Below, piece by piece: positions 9,024 to 17,393 of a DNA stretch of 64,000 bases. A program made the translations under genes and the position numbers. The notes under the pieces are model-generated. The model was not told the origin of the DNA, ran no database searches, and saw only the letters and a program-made list of their open reading frames with translations. This stretch comes from Glaciecola flavus (GTDB lineage: Bacteria > Pseudomonadota > Gammaproteobacteria > Enterobacterales > Alteromonadaceae): contig NZ_JBHRSW010000029.1 in assembly GCF_042646125.1 (NCBI RefSeq), positions 124,001 through 188,000 of the forward strand, written 5' to 3'. How positions within the stretch are numbered: the first letter of the stretch is position 1; every line of letters begins with the position of its first letter.

Positions 9024-11073
9024 CTGATACCTCCTGAATAGTAGGGGTTTTTATTTCACTTGATAGGGATTCAACATCCAAAATCATGGCTACACAGCCA
9101 TCACCCATAATCGTCGCGCCGGCCACACCAGCTACGCGTTTGTAATGTTGCTCTAAGCTTTTTATGACGACTTGTTGTTGCCCTTCTAAATCATCCACCA
9201 ATATGCCAAAACGCTTTCTGCTGGTTTCTACCAGCACGATAATTGCGTTTGTCGGATCGGCTTTGGCATTGTCGATATTCATGTTTTTATGCAAGGCTAT
9301 TAAGGGCCAATACTCACCTCTGACCCACAACAAGTGGTCATTGCCAATGGTTTTTAGTTGTTCGGCTTGTGGTTGCATGGATTCCACAATGTTTGTTAAT
9401 GGAATAACAAACGTTTGTCCGCCTACCGATACGCACATGCCATCAACGATGGCGAGGGTGAGCGGCAAGCGGATGCTAAAGACAGAGCCTTCACCGGCAT
9501 GGCTTTCTATTTCTACCGCGCCACCAATTGATTCGATATTTCGGCGTACGACATCCATACCCACCCCACGTCCTGACACATCAGTGACGGCTTCGGCGGT
9601 AGAAAAGCCGGGTTCAAATATGAGTGGCCAAACTTCGCTATCGGGAATGTCGTCTGATTGCACTAGGCCGTTGCTCATGGCTTTGTTGAGTATTTTTTCT
9701 CGATTTAAGCCCGCACCGTCATCTGTGATGGTGATGATGATACTGCCACCGCGTTGCTCGGCGTTGAGGATCACGGTGCCTTGCGGGGATTTACCCATCG
9801 CACTGCGTGCGTCCGGCATTTCGATACCGTGATCGATACTATTTCTGATAAGATGTGTGAGCGGATCGACTAGCTTTTCTATTAAGCCCTTGTCAATTTC
9901 GGTTTCGCCACCTTCGATAATAAGGTTGATGTCTTTGCCAAGCTTATCCGCTAAATCTCTGACCACGCGCGGAAAACGGTTAAAAGCGAAGGAGATCGGA
10001 AGCATACGCATGGACATAACGGCTTCCTGAATTTCTCTTATATTTCTGGACAGCTCACCGATTGCTCCGTCTAATTTTTCTTCTGTTTCGCCGTGCACTT
10101 CTTTACCCAGAATTTGTATCATCGATTGTGTGATCACTAGCTCGCCGACAAGGTTGACAATCGAGTCGATTTTGCCTGTATCTACGCGAATGGAAGATGA
10201 TTCTTTGCTTTCAGTTCGGGCTTTCTTCGCTGGTTTGGCGCGTGAAGCTGTGCTTGGTTTTTTCTCAATAGGTACGACTTTTTTGTCTGCTGCGGGGGGC
10301 GTTGTTTTTTCAGGAGCAGCTTGAGTTTTTGTCTCTTCAGGCGTGCTCGCTTTATCTTCTGATGCTTCAAAGAAGCCAAAGCCTTGTCCAGCCTCTTCGT
10401 CTTTTTTTACTTGATCATCACTTGTGTTTTCATCAAAGAAACCAAATCCTTCAAGCTGATCATCATCAGTGCTTGCTGCGGTAGGTGTTTGATCTTTTTC
10501 ATCTGTTTGTGCATCTTTTGCTTGGTTTTCGTCCTCGAAGAAGCCATAAGCCGTCTCCTCTTCTTCAATTTCTTGGGAATCAAAAAAGCCAAACGCTTCG
10601 TCTTCATCATCCGCGAGCACAGGATTTTCAAATAGCCCGAATCCTTGCTCCTCATCTGAAGATACTTGCGGTGCTTCATCAGTGTCGTTCTTCAAAAGCG
10701 CTTCAAGTGCTGCTGTGCCTTTTTCGATGGCGGACCAATCAATTTCCTCTTCGTTTTGATAGCAAGCCAAAATGACTTTCAGGGTATCGACAGTAATGAG
10801 TAATTGATCGACGATTTCTTTGGTAATGGTTATTTTATCATTGCGCGCGAGATCAAGAATGTTTTCCATCACATGGGTTAAGCCTGTTAATGCATCAAAC
10901 CCGAATACGCCACTACCGCCTTTGATAGAATGCGCTGCCCTGAATATACTATTGAGATCTTCTTTGTCAGGTGCCTCTAGAGATAATTCCATCAGAAGAT
11001 GTTCCATATCGTCCAGGTGCTCGTGACTTTCTTCAAAGAAAACTTCGAAGAATTGGCTCATGTCTACGGACAT
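9013..11073 (-). CDS. cheA: Chemotaxis histidine kinase CheA with repeated FGFF motifs
   Basis: Phosphorylates CheY and CheB in response to receptors. It has 686 residues. The Hpt (P1) domain spans about 1-105 with His48 in AAHSIKGGSG. The usual folded P2 domain is not evident: residues 140-240 are acidic and low-complexity, with five copies of an aromatic motif (GFGLFE 144-149, AFGFFD 160-165, AYGFFE 175-180, GFGFFD 209-214, GFGFFE 231-236). A Lys/Ala/Pro linker follows, then dimerisation, the HATPase (N, G1 and G2 boxes, with DDGAGLNREK and GRGVGMDVV) and a CheW-like P5. It lies 14 bp after cheY and overlaps cheW. Confidence 0.95.
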   Translation of the reverse strand: MSVDMSQFFEVFFEESHEHLDDMEHLLMELSLEAPDKEDLNSIFRAAHSIKGGSGVFGFDALTGLTHVMENILDLARNDKITITKEIVDQLLITVDTLKVILACYQNEEEIDWSAIEKGTAALEALLKNDTDEAPQVSSDEEQGFGLFENPVLADDEDEAFGFFDSQEIEEEETAYGFFEDENQAKDAQTDEKDQTPTAASTDDDQLEGFGFFDENTSDDQVKKDEEAGQGFGFFEASEDKASTPEETKTQAAPEKTTPPAADKKVVPIEKKPSTASRAKPAKKARTESKESSSIRVDTGKIDSIVNLVGELVITQSMIQILGKEVHGETEEKLDGAIGELSRNIREIQEAVMSMRMLPISFAFNRFPRVVRDLADKLGKDINLIIEGGETEIDKGLIEKLVDPLTHLIRNSIDHGIEMPDARSAMGKSPQGTVILNAEQRGGSIIITITDDGAGLNREKILNKAMSNGLVQSDDIPDSEVWPLIFEPGFSTAEAVTDVSGRGVGMDVVRRNIESIGGAVEIESHAGEGSVFSIRLPLTLAIVDGMCVSVGGQTFVIPLTNIVESMQPQAEQLKTIGNDHLLWVRGEYWPLIALHKNMNIDNAKADPTNAIIVLVETSRKRFGILVDDLEGQQQVVIKSLEQHYKRVAGVAGATIMGDGCVAMILDVESLSSEIKTPTIQEVSGGN

Positions 11074-11087
11074 AAGATTCGCCTCTA

Positions 11088-11453
11088 CTAGTTAAGTACT
11101 TTTGATGCGACTGCGAGTAATTTTTGAGGGTCAAATGGTTTTACCATCCAGCCCGTTGCGCCTGCCGCTCGGCCTTGTGCTTTCATGCCGTCACTTGCCT
11201 CGGTAGTCAGTACTACGATAGGCGTTGAACGGTAAGCGCCAATACTTCTAAGGGACTTAATTAGCGTTAAGCCGTCCATTCGTGGCATGTTTTGGTCGGT
11301 GAGTACGAAGTCAAACTGCATCCGCTTACACATGTCTAATGCAGCTTGACCATCTTCAGCGGTGGTCACATCATAGCTAGCGGATTTAAGTGTTACTTGA
11401 ACCATCTGACGAATCGAGGGCGAATCGTCAACGACTAAAATGTGCTTGCTCAT
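11088..11453 (-). CDS. cheY: Single-domain response regulator CheY
   Basis: Phospho-receiver output protein of about 121 residues with the acidic pair in VVDDSPSIRQ, the phospho-acceptor in FVLTDQNMP, a conserved Thr/Ser near TTEASD and Lys in MVKPFDPQK. The ATG at 11453 follows the TAA of the upstream regulator after three bases; the frame also allows TTG three bases earlier. Its place beside CheA marks it as a cognate target. It could drive the flagellar motor or another output, since no flagellar genes are in the window. Confidence 0.93.
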   Translation of the reverse strand: MSKHILVVDDSPSIRQMVQVTLKSASYDVTTAEDGQAALDMCKRMQFDFVLTDQNMPRMDGLTLIKSLRSIGAYRSTPIVVLTTEASDGMKAQGRAAGATGWMVKPFDPQKLLAVASKVLN

Positions 11454-11456
11454 CAA

Positions 11457-13133
11457 TTAAAACTCTCTTTTGATTTGTACTGTTGTTTGGTTACCCGGTG
11501 GTATTATTTCAACAGAGGTACAAAGTTTCTGAATTAATGAAAGACCGCGACCGGATAGGGAGCCGTCTTCCACTTCCAACGTGGCTTCCGTGTCGTAACC
11601 AGTTCCAGAATCCTTGATTGAGAACGAAATTTCATTCTTACTGGGGTCGAATGTATAGCTGATATCGAGTACATCAGTATCGCCGAGTGTTGTCAGGCGC
11701 TCTTCTTTTAACTCGATGTACTCTGCAAAGCCTGAATAGTCATCTTTCAGCTTTGAATCTAAACCTAATATGCCATGATCAAGAGCGTTGCTGATGAGTT
11801 CAGCAAACACTGTAAACGCTCGCTGACGTAAGTCACCGATTGTGTCAGTGCATCGCATCAAATTGTCGAAGCAACCCACAAGGTCTGTTGTGCCAATTAA
11901 TCCACCGTTAATCGTAAGGGATGCACGAATCTTGCCAGACTTGCTGAGCTCATCTCTTTTTTTACTATATTGGTAGTTGTCGAGCAGCGTATCGATGGCG
12001 ACATCGCATACGGAAACGTCGTCCTCTAGCTCGCGCATTTCGTTAAATACTGTGAAGTAATTAATGACGCGGCTATACAGTGGCTCTTTCTCATCGTAGC
12101 CGTTCACGGTTTCGATCAGTCTAGCCATACCATATTCTTCGCCATCCGCATTGCGCTGTTCGATGATACCGTCGCTAAAGAAGAGGAGGTTTTTGTACGG
12201 GTGCAATTCACAACACGCGAGCGCGGGATCAAATTCATCTGCCGCTAAGATACCGAGTGCCATACTTTTGGCACTGAAGTGATCAATGGTTTTGTCATGC
12301 CGTATCGCCAGTAAATCTGGCATACCGCCGTTGAAAATAGAGAGCGTTTTTAGATTGAAATTAATTTCAATCCCAATGAGTGCGACAAACTTATCATCAG
12401 GTAAGTCATTACATAGCTTGGCGTTTGCTTCGTGGAGTATATGCGCCAGTGCGAGACCTTTTCGGATCATTGCTTTAATGGTGGTGACTAAGGGCAATAT
12501 GCTGATTGCAGCGGCAAGGCCATGCCCAGTCGCGTCAGCCAAAAAAACCAAATGGTTGCCGTTGGGGGCAACTTCAGAGATAAAAATATCGCCATTGAAT
12601 GAGCTAGAAGATTGCAAGTAGGGATTTATGCCATTGGTGTCTTTAATCAGTGTAGAGGCAATATGTTCATACACGTAGCGGGCTAACTGCTCCTCTTGTT
12701 CATTTTTATCCAGCAGTGTTTTTAGGCGATTTGTTTGCTCGGCAATTTTTTGATCTTTTTTATACAACGAGCTGACACGTTGAATTTTTTGCCAGAGCAA
12801 GTCGAGTGACACGGGCTTCATTAAAAAATCGTCTGCACCACGTTCAAATGCATCGGACATCGTGATTTGATTGTCTTCAGCGGTAACCATTACAATGGGC
12901 ACACCGACGGCAAGCGTCTGTTTGAATTCTTGGATCGCGTTAATGCCATCGCCATCGGGTAAATGGTTATCAAGCAAAATAAACTGAAAACGAGACGCGT
13001 TTAGGTGCTGTTTTGCAGAAGCAATAGAATCACACACAATCGCATTGCACTGCTTGTCTTCGAGGAAGCGTTGCAGTATTTCGGCAAACAGTGCATCGTC
13101 TTCAATAATCAGTATTCGCATCGACTCACTCAT
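11457..13133 (-). CDS. Response regulator with PP2C (SpoIIE-type) phosphatase and HATPase domains (CrsR/HsbR-like)
   Basis: 558-residue partner-switch regulator. The receiver domain (1-120) has IIEDDALFAE and the acceptor in FILLDNHLPDGDG. A coiled-coil linker follows to about 165. The SpoIIE-type PP2C domain (about 170-375) has GDIFISEV and LADATGHGLAAA as metal-binding motifs. The C-terminal GHKL ATPase (about 410-558) has ELISNALDHG, DSGTGYD and GRGLSLIQKL. The architecture matches Shewanella CrsR and Pseudomonas HsbR. Those proteins kinase/dephosphorylate a STAS partner to control RpoS or an anti-sigma/diguanylate cyclase. The STAS partner is the gene just upstream in the operon, and cheY follows. 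Confidence 0.88.
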   Translation of the reverse strand: MSESMRILIIEDDALFAEILQRFLEDKQCNAIVCDSIASAKQHLNASRFQFILLDNHLPDGDGINAIQEFKQTLAVGVPIVMVTAEDNQITMSDAFERGADDFLMKPVSLDLLWQKIQRVSSLYKKDQKIAEQTNRLKTLLDKNEQEEQLARYVYEHIASTLIKDTNGINPYLQSSSSFNGDIFISEVAPNGNHLVFLADATGHGLAAAISILPLVTTIKAMIRKGLALAHILHEANAKLCNDLPDDKFVALIGIEINFNLKTLSIFNGGMPDLLAIRHDKTIDHFSAKSMALGILAADEFDPALACCELHPYKNLLFFSDGIIEQRNADGEEYGMARLIETVNGYDEKEPLYSRVINYFTVFNEMRELEDDVSVCDVAIDTLLDNYQYSKKRDELSKSGKIRASLTINGGLIGTTDLVGCFDNLMRCTDTIGDLRQRAFTVFAELISNALDHGILGLDSKLKDDYSGFAEYIELKEERLTTLGDTDVLDISYTFDPSKNEISFSIKDSGTGYDTEATLEVEDGSLSGRGLSLIQKLCTSVEIIPPGNQTTVQIKREF

Positions 13134-13175
13134 TGTTCAGATATGTACGGAAAGAAACAAGATTCACAGCTATCG

Positions 13176-13457
13176 CTACGAGATATCGAATAGGCGGTCG
13201 AAGTTTGCTATCAATAGTATTTCTTTGGCACTCTCTTTTGCGCCTCTGATACATACTGAAATGTTTTGATTTTTTGCTTTCTTCTGAAATAACACCATCA
13301 TGCCAAGCGCCGAGCTATCCAAGTAACTGACTTTGGAAAAGTCCAAGGCAATTTTGCTCGTGCCGCCTTCTGCTAATACACGTTGATATTGTTCAGTAAA
13401 ATCTTTGTGATAGCTAAAATCGAATCGCTCAGGAATACTTATGGATCGATCACTCAT
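13176..13457 (-). CDS. STAS-domain anti-sigma factor antagonist (CrsA/HsbA-like)
   Basis: 93-residue single STAS domain with the canonical phospho-serine loop SYLDSSALGMM (candidate Ser48/Ser49), so its activity should be switched by phosphorylation. The obvious kinase/phosphatase is the REC-PP2C-HATPase protein encoded 42 bp downstream. In Shewanella and Pseudomonas the equivalent protein binds an anti-sigma factor (RpoS or FlgM pathway) or a diguanylate cyclase. No such target is next to it, although a diguanylate cyclase lies at 1203-2816. It is the second gene of the chemotaxis operon, 14 bp after the short MCP. Confidence 0.88.
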   Translation of the reverse strand: MSDRSISIPERFDFSYHKDFTEQYQRVLAEGGTSKIALDFSKVSYLDSSALGMMVLFQKKAKNQNISVCIRGAKESAKEILLIANFDRLFDIS

Positions 13458-13471
13458 ATCTTGTTCCTCAT

Positions 13472-14644
13472 TTAAAACAAATCGACATCACCTGCGTCCA
13501 TGCTGCTGGCAGACACCGGGTTATGTTGATTGGTTTTACGTTGATTAATTTCGTCTAAGTGCGTATGTACTTGTTGTTTTATTTCTTCAATGTTGGTCAT
13601 GGTTGTATTCGCCATACTCTGACCAATAAACGTAAGGGAGTCTTTGGTGTAACTTAGATTTTGTCCGTTTATATCACCAAACTGCAAACCACGAATGGCT
13701 TTGGATAACGAGGCCTCTAAGTCCATAGAGACTTGTTTCAGTCCTTTGGTCACGTCAGAATCAGATTCAGCCTTCTCGATAATGCTGTTCAACGCCGCGT
13801 TAATGTCTTTTTTGGCGTCAATCACATAACTCACATCATAGCTGGCAAGCTCACCGACCTCGCCGGTTAAACCTTCAATTTGCTCCGACATAGTCGTGAG
13901 CTTTGCTTGTATTTGGTCGCTAAATTCAGACGAACGGTTGGACAAAGAGCGCACTTCGTCGGCGACTACGGCAAATCCTCGACCGTGCTCTCCTGCGCGC
14001 GCGGCTTCAATGGCAGCGTTGAGTGCTAAGAGGTTGGTTTGATCAGCAATACTGTCGATGTCTTTCACGGCTTTTAACACTTCTGGAACGGAATCGTAAA
14101 TAGCCGTCACTTGGTCTAACAAGGCCATTGAGGACGCTGACATATCGACAGTAGATTGAATAAATTTATCTAAGGTAATGGCAGTACTATCAGCAAATTT
14201 ACGCATTTGTTCGCTGTAAAGCATGTCTTCATCGCCGTCATTACTACCAATTTTAATGAGTTTTTGAATTGTTTCGGATTGAACATGGACAAGCTCTTGC
14301 AGTTCGGAAAAGCTCTCGCTTAATGTTTTAACAGCGTCGTCTTGTGTGCTTTTGATGTCTGCGATGTTCCTCTCACATTCGCCAAGTGTTGGCACAAACT
14401 CATCAAACAGCGTTTGCATTTCTGAGAACGCATGAGTTGATTGCGGGCTTTGCGCATCAACTTCTGATTGCTCAGGTGCTTGTGGAGCTTTTTTTGCGAC
14501 TTGTCCTTGTACCAACAAGCACACCAATAGACCTATCGACAACCAGACTATGGCGATATTGGCGTGACCGATATACAAAATGACTGCTGATACAACTATA
14601 AAAAAGCAGGCAAGCAACAGCAATTTTGGAGACATTGAAAGCAT
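13472..14644 (-). CDS. Short methyl-accepting chemotaxis protein
   Basis: 390-residue receptor with two closely spaced membrane helices at the N-terminus (about 5-22 and 28-46) and almost no periplasmic domain. The cytoplasmic region has the MCP hairpin tip (QTNLLALNAAIEAARAGEHG, then RGFAVVADEVRSLS). Lack of a sensor domain suggests it reads an internal or membrane signal, or modulates the array. The protein ends in GDVDLF, the same six residues as CheD. It is the first gene of the chemotaxis operon. The 343-bp upstream gap should contain the operon promoter, but I could not fix it with confidence. Confidence 0.88.
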   Translation of the reverse strand: MLSMSPKLLLLACFFIVVSAVILYIGHANIAIVWLSIGLLVCLLVQGQVAKKAPQAPEQSEVDAQSPQSTHAFSEMQTLFDEFVPTLGECERNIADIKSTQDDAVKTLSESFSELQELVHVQSETIQKLIKIGSNDGDEDMLYSEQMRKFADSTAITLDKFIQSTVDMSASSMALLDQVTAIYDSVPEVLKAVKDIDSIADQTNLLALNAAIEAARAGEHGRGFAVVADEVRSLSNRSSEFSDQIQAKLTTMSEQIEGLTGEVGELASYDVSYVIDAKKDINAALNSIIEKAESDSDVTKGLKQVSMDLEASLSKAIRGLQFGDINGQNLSYTKDSLTFIGQSMANTTMTNIEEIKQQVHTHLDEINQRKTNQHNPVSASSMDAGDVDLF

Positions 14645-14987
14645 AAATGATTAACTCAATGAAATAGCAAAATATACCTTTACACTTTGCATTTCAACGA
14701 CAAAGAATTGACAAGCAGCGCCTTATTATTGACGATGTTATGAGCAATCTGTGTTAAATGTTCAGTGATTCAATTTTGCAAGCTAAGGTATAAAAAGTTA
14801 TCGTGAGTATCAGTCAAAAGTTTAATTTTTCTTTTACTGAGAGCTTTGGGATAAAAACTTGTGCTTCGCTATTTTTATTACGGCATGCTGAGTTTTGTGA
14901 TGTGAATGTTGCTCAGCCAGTCTTAGCCTGCATCGATACAGGCTAAGTGGGAGGGTGAGTTGTGGTAGTTGTGGTAAAAGTTGTGTA
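14645..14987. other. 343-bp gap between chemotaxis operon and dsbD
   Basis: Holds the upstream region of the minus-strand chemotaxis operon and the 3' side of dsbD. Apart from the dsbD-side hairpin at 14922-14947 I see no gene or clear repeat. It is AT-rich near 14645-14760, where the promoter would be expected. Confidence 0.5.
14922..14947 (-). terminator. Hairpin 3' of dsbD
   Basis: Stem CTTAGCCTG / CAGGCTAAG (9 bp, exact) with an 8-nt loop, about 40 bp past the dsbD stop. No U-tract follows on the dsbD strand, so it may be a weak terminator or an mRNA 3'-end stabiliser. Confidence 0.45.
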
Positions 14988-16844
14988 CTATTTTTTTAGT
15001 GCAGCCTTTACATGTTGAGCAAAAGGTTCGGCTTTCATAAACCCAGTTACGCGTGCTTCACTGAGCTCCGATCCAGTGTTATCAAAGAACAAAATGGTGG
15101 GTAAACCAAGAATCCGAAAATGCGTCTGAAAGGCGATATTGGCCTCGGTGTTGTCCGTTAAATCTATTTGCATCCATACCGTATCTTGCAAGGCATCGAC
15201 AACTTTAGGTGAAGGAAACGTATATTTTTCGAATTCCTTACAGGCAACGCACCAATCCGCGTATAAGTCGAGCATGACTGATTTACCCTCTGCATTTGCC
15301 GCTGCTAACTTTTCTTCAAAATCACTGAGGTTTTTAACAATTATGAATTCTGGGTGCGCGGCTGAGTCGATAGTGTGTGTATTTAGGCCGACTTGAATAC
15401 CTATTGTTTTTTCTATGCTTTGAAGTGAGTAAATGCTTGCATACACTAATCCAAATATGACGATTGTGCTCCTCACCCCTTTAGCAAAAGAGCTGGTAGT
15501 ATTTTGATTGACCGTATACAAATAGCCGAATAAACCCAAACCAAGCGCTGACCAAAGCAAGGTAGTAAGATCGCTAACAAAAATACGTTCCACAAATAGA
15601 ATGGCAACCGTTAACATCATAAAGCCAAACACGACTTTAACGACATTCATCCATTGACCGGCTTTGGGTAGGAGCTTACCGCCAGTCATCGCAAACAGGA
15701 TCAATGGAATACCCATTCCCAATGACAAGGCATAGAGCGCAGTAAAACCAAAAATCAAAGATTCAGATTGGGCAACCACGAGCAATATTGCAGTGAGGGG
15801 AGCAGTCGTACAGGGGGAGGCGACTAAGCCAGATATCACCCCCATGACAAACACGCCAATGAGGTTGCCACGTTTTTGATTGTTGCTGAGGTTGTTGAGC
15901 TTCTCTTGCCACTTAGCCGGTAATTGAATTTCATACAAGCCAAACATCGCTAAGGAGAGCAAGATAAAAAGTAAAATAAAGATGCTGAGCAATACAGGAT
16001 GTTGAAGCATGGCCTGAAACTGCACGCCAGCCGACGCTACCACAAGCCCAATAATGCTATAAGTAATTGCCATACCTTGCACATATACAAAGGCCAAAAT
16101 AAAGGCATTGGACAACGATATTTGCTCTCGACCTTTACCAATGACGATGCTAGAAATGATGGGGTACATTGGATAGACACAGGGTGTAAATGCCAAGCCA
16201 ATGCCGAGCAAGAGCAACACGCCCAAGCTAATAAATAGGCTTTGATCGGAGAGTAATTGTTCGGCTAGTGTAAATTGAGTGGATTTTACTGCTTCATTGC
16301 TATCATTAGTTGCTGATTGCACGGGCTTATTAGCATCAGTCACACTATCATTCGCGGTATTGACTGAGTTTAAATATATCACTTGTGTCGTGGGCGGATA
16401 GCACAAACCAGCCTCTGCACACCCCTGAAAGCGCAACTTAACTACACTGTCAGCCTCGGCATATTTGATGGGGTATACGATTTCGGTTGCATGGTAAAAC
16501 ACCTCGGAAATACCAAAAAATTCGTCTTCAATTTCGATGCCTTCCTGAAATATTGGTTCACCAAGCTCTGCACTTTCTACTTTTGTTTTAAACTGCTTTT
16601 TATATAAATAATAACCATCGGCAATCTGCCATTTAATGACTAGTTCATCGTCGCGTTGCTCAAAATCGAATACAAACGCTTCTTCTACTTTTAAAAACGT
16701 TGGTGCATCAGAAAATAAGGATTCGGGGGCTATTTGCGCTTGCGTCTTTGCAGCATTCATGAGCCCGAAAAACAATATAAAGACAAATAACAGTTTACTG
16801 AAAGATAGTGGCTCTAGTTGCTTGACGACTTGTTGTTGACGCAT
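14988..16844 (-). CDS. dsbD: Thiol:disulfide interchange protein DsbD
   Basis: Moves electrons from cytoplasmic thioredoxin across the inner membrane to periplasmic disulfide isomerases and cytochrome maturation. It has 618 residues: a hydrophobic signal (about 15-33); an N-terminal immunoglobulin-like domain with its cysteine pair in GCAEAGLCYPP; a segment of about eight membrane helices with the redox cysteines in FTPCVYPMYP and ASPCTTAPLT; and a C-terminal thioredoxin-like domain with DWCVACKEFE. All three redox pairs are intact. It is divergent from fxsA across a 549-bp gap filled by two structured repeats. Confidence 0.95.
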   Translation of the reverse strand: MRQQQVVKQLEPLSFSKLLFVFILFFGLMNAAKTQAQIAPESLFSDAPTFLKVEEAFVFDFEQRDDELVIKWQIADGYYLYKKQFKTKVESAELGEPIFQEGIEIEDEFFGISEVFYHATEIVYPIKYAEADSVVKLRFQGCAEAGLCYPPTTQVIYLNSVNTANDSVTDANKPVQSATNDSNEAVKSTQFTLAEQLLSDQSLFISLGVLLLLGIGLAFTPCVYPMYPIISSIVIGKGREQISLSNAFILAFVYVQGMAITYSIIGLVVASAGVQFQAMLQHPVLLSIFILLFILLSLAMFGLYEIQLPAKWQEKLNNLSNNQKRGNLIGVFVMGVISGLVASPCTTAPLTAILLVVAQSESLIFGFTALYALSLGMGIPLILFAMTGGKLLPKAGQWMNVVKVVFGFMMLTVAILFVERIFVSDLTTLLWSALGLGLFGYLYTVNQNTTSSFAKGVRSTIVIFGLVYASIYSLQSIEKTIGIQVGLNTHTIDSAAHPEFIIVKNLSDFEEKLAAANAEGKSVMLDLYADWCVACKEFEKYTFPSPKVVDALQDTVWMQIDLTDNTEANIAFQTHFRILGLPTILFFDNTGSELSEARVTGFMKAEPFAQHVKAALKK

Positions 16845-16974
16845 TGCTTACCTTTGTTTTCCAATAGTGATTGGGTGCAGATTTTACTCATTTACACACC
16901 AAAATTTAGATATACACCTGACCACCTAAAAGCCATAAAAATTTCATAACTTAAATATCAAGACTAGGATACAT

Positions 16975-17106
16975 ATACTTAGGCGAAGGAGAGGGACTCC
17001 CAATAACAATAAAGTCGCGATAAACCCATCCATGGGCGCTCCGCAAAGGCATCCTTGCCTTTGAGGCTTTATTGTTATTGGGAGTCCCTCTCCTTCGCCT
17101 AAGTAT
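16975..17106. repeat. Structured inverted-repeat element A (three-way junction)
   Basis: Outer arms 16975-17014 and 17067-17106 are exact 40-bp reverse complements. The 52-nt core forms two further hairpins: CCCA/TGGG around TCCA (17025-17036) and AAAGGCA/TGCCTTT around TCCT (17045-17062). On the minus strand the loops therefore read TGGA and AGGA. The layout matches elements B and D, but outer and inner stem sequences differ, so structure rather than sequence is shared. It lies between the divergent dsbD and fxsA. Confidence 0.85.
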
Positions 17107-17153
17107 CTTACCTACTCATTAAGTACATAGCACTGCCATAGGTAGCACCTCGA

Positions 17154-17277
17154 ATTAAGCTTGTGCATTCCCCCTCTGTTGTCGCAAAATTTATTTTTCA
17201 TGGACGAAAAATTAAAGCGTATATGGATATACTCGCAGCGGTTTTGCGACAACAGAGGGGGAATACCCAAGCTTAAT
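17154..17277. repeat. Structured inverted-repeat element B (three-way junction)
   Basis: Outer arms 17154-17189 and 17242-17277 pair over 36 bp with two mismatches. The core is 52 nt, the same length as in A. Inner hairpins are ATTTTTC/GAAAAAT around ATGGAC (17193-17212) and GTATA/TATAC around TGGA (17219-17232). Read on the plus strand, the core is closely similar to the minus-strand core of element D, over 34 kb away. It is 47 bp from element A and 116 bp upstream of fxsA. Confidence 0.85.
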
Positions 17278-17393
17278 CTAACCGTGTCACAGATAGTAAC
17301 TTTTTATTGCTAAATATTGAAAGTGTCTTTTCAATCCCAATATCTATTTTGAGATAACTTACCATTTCCATCAATTATTTTGGGCCGCTGAGT

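Noticed and set aside
9164..9832. 222-residue plus-strand open frame opposite cheA
   Set aside because: Lies over the CheA ATPase and CheW-like domains, whose motifs are intact on the other strand.
16975..17277. Elements A and B as CRISPR repeats, a simple IS or integron attC sites
   Set aside because: No regular repeat-spacer pattern and no transposase or integron integrase nearby. The conserved part is the fold and loop, not the terminal sequence, and attC core sites are not evident.
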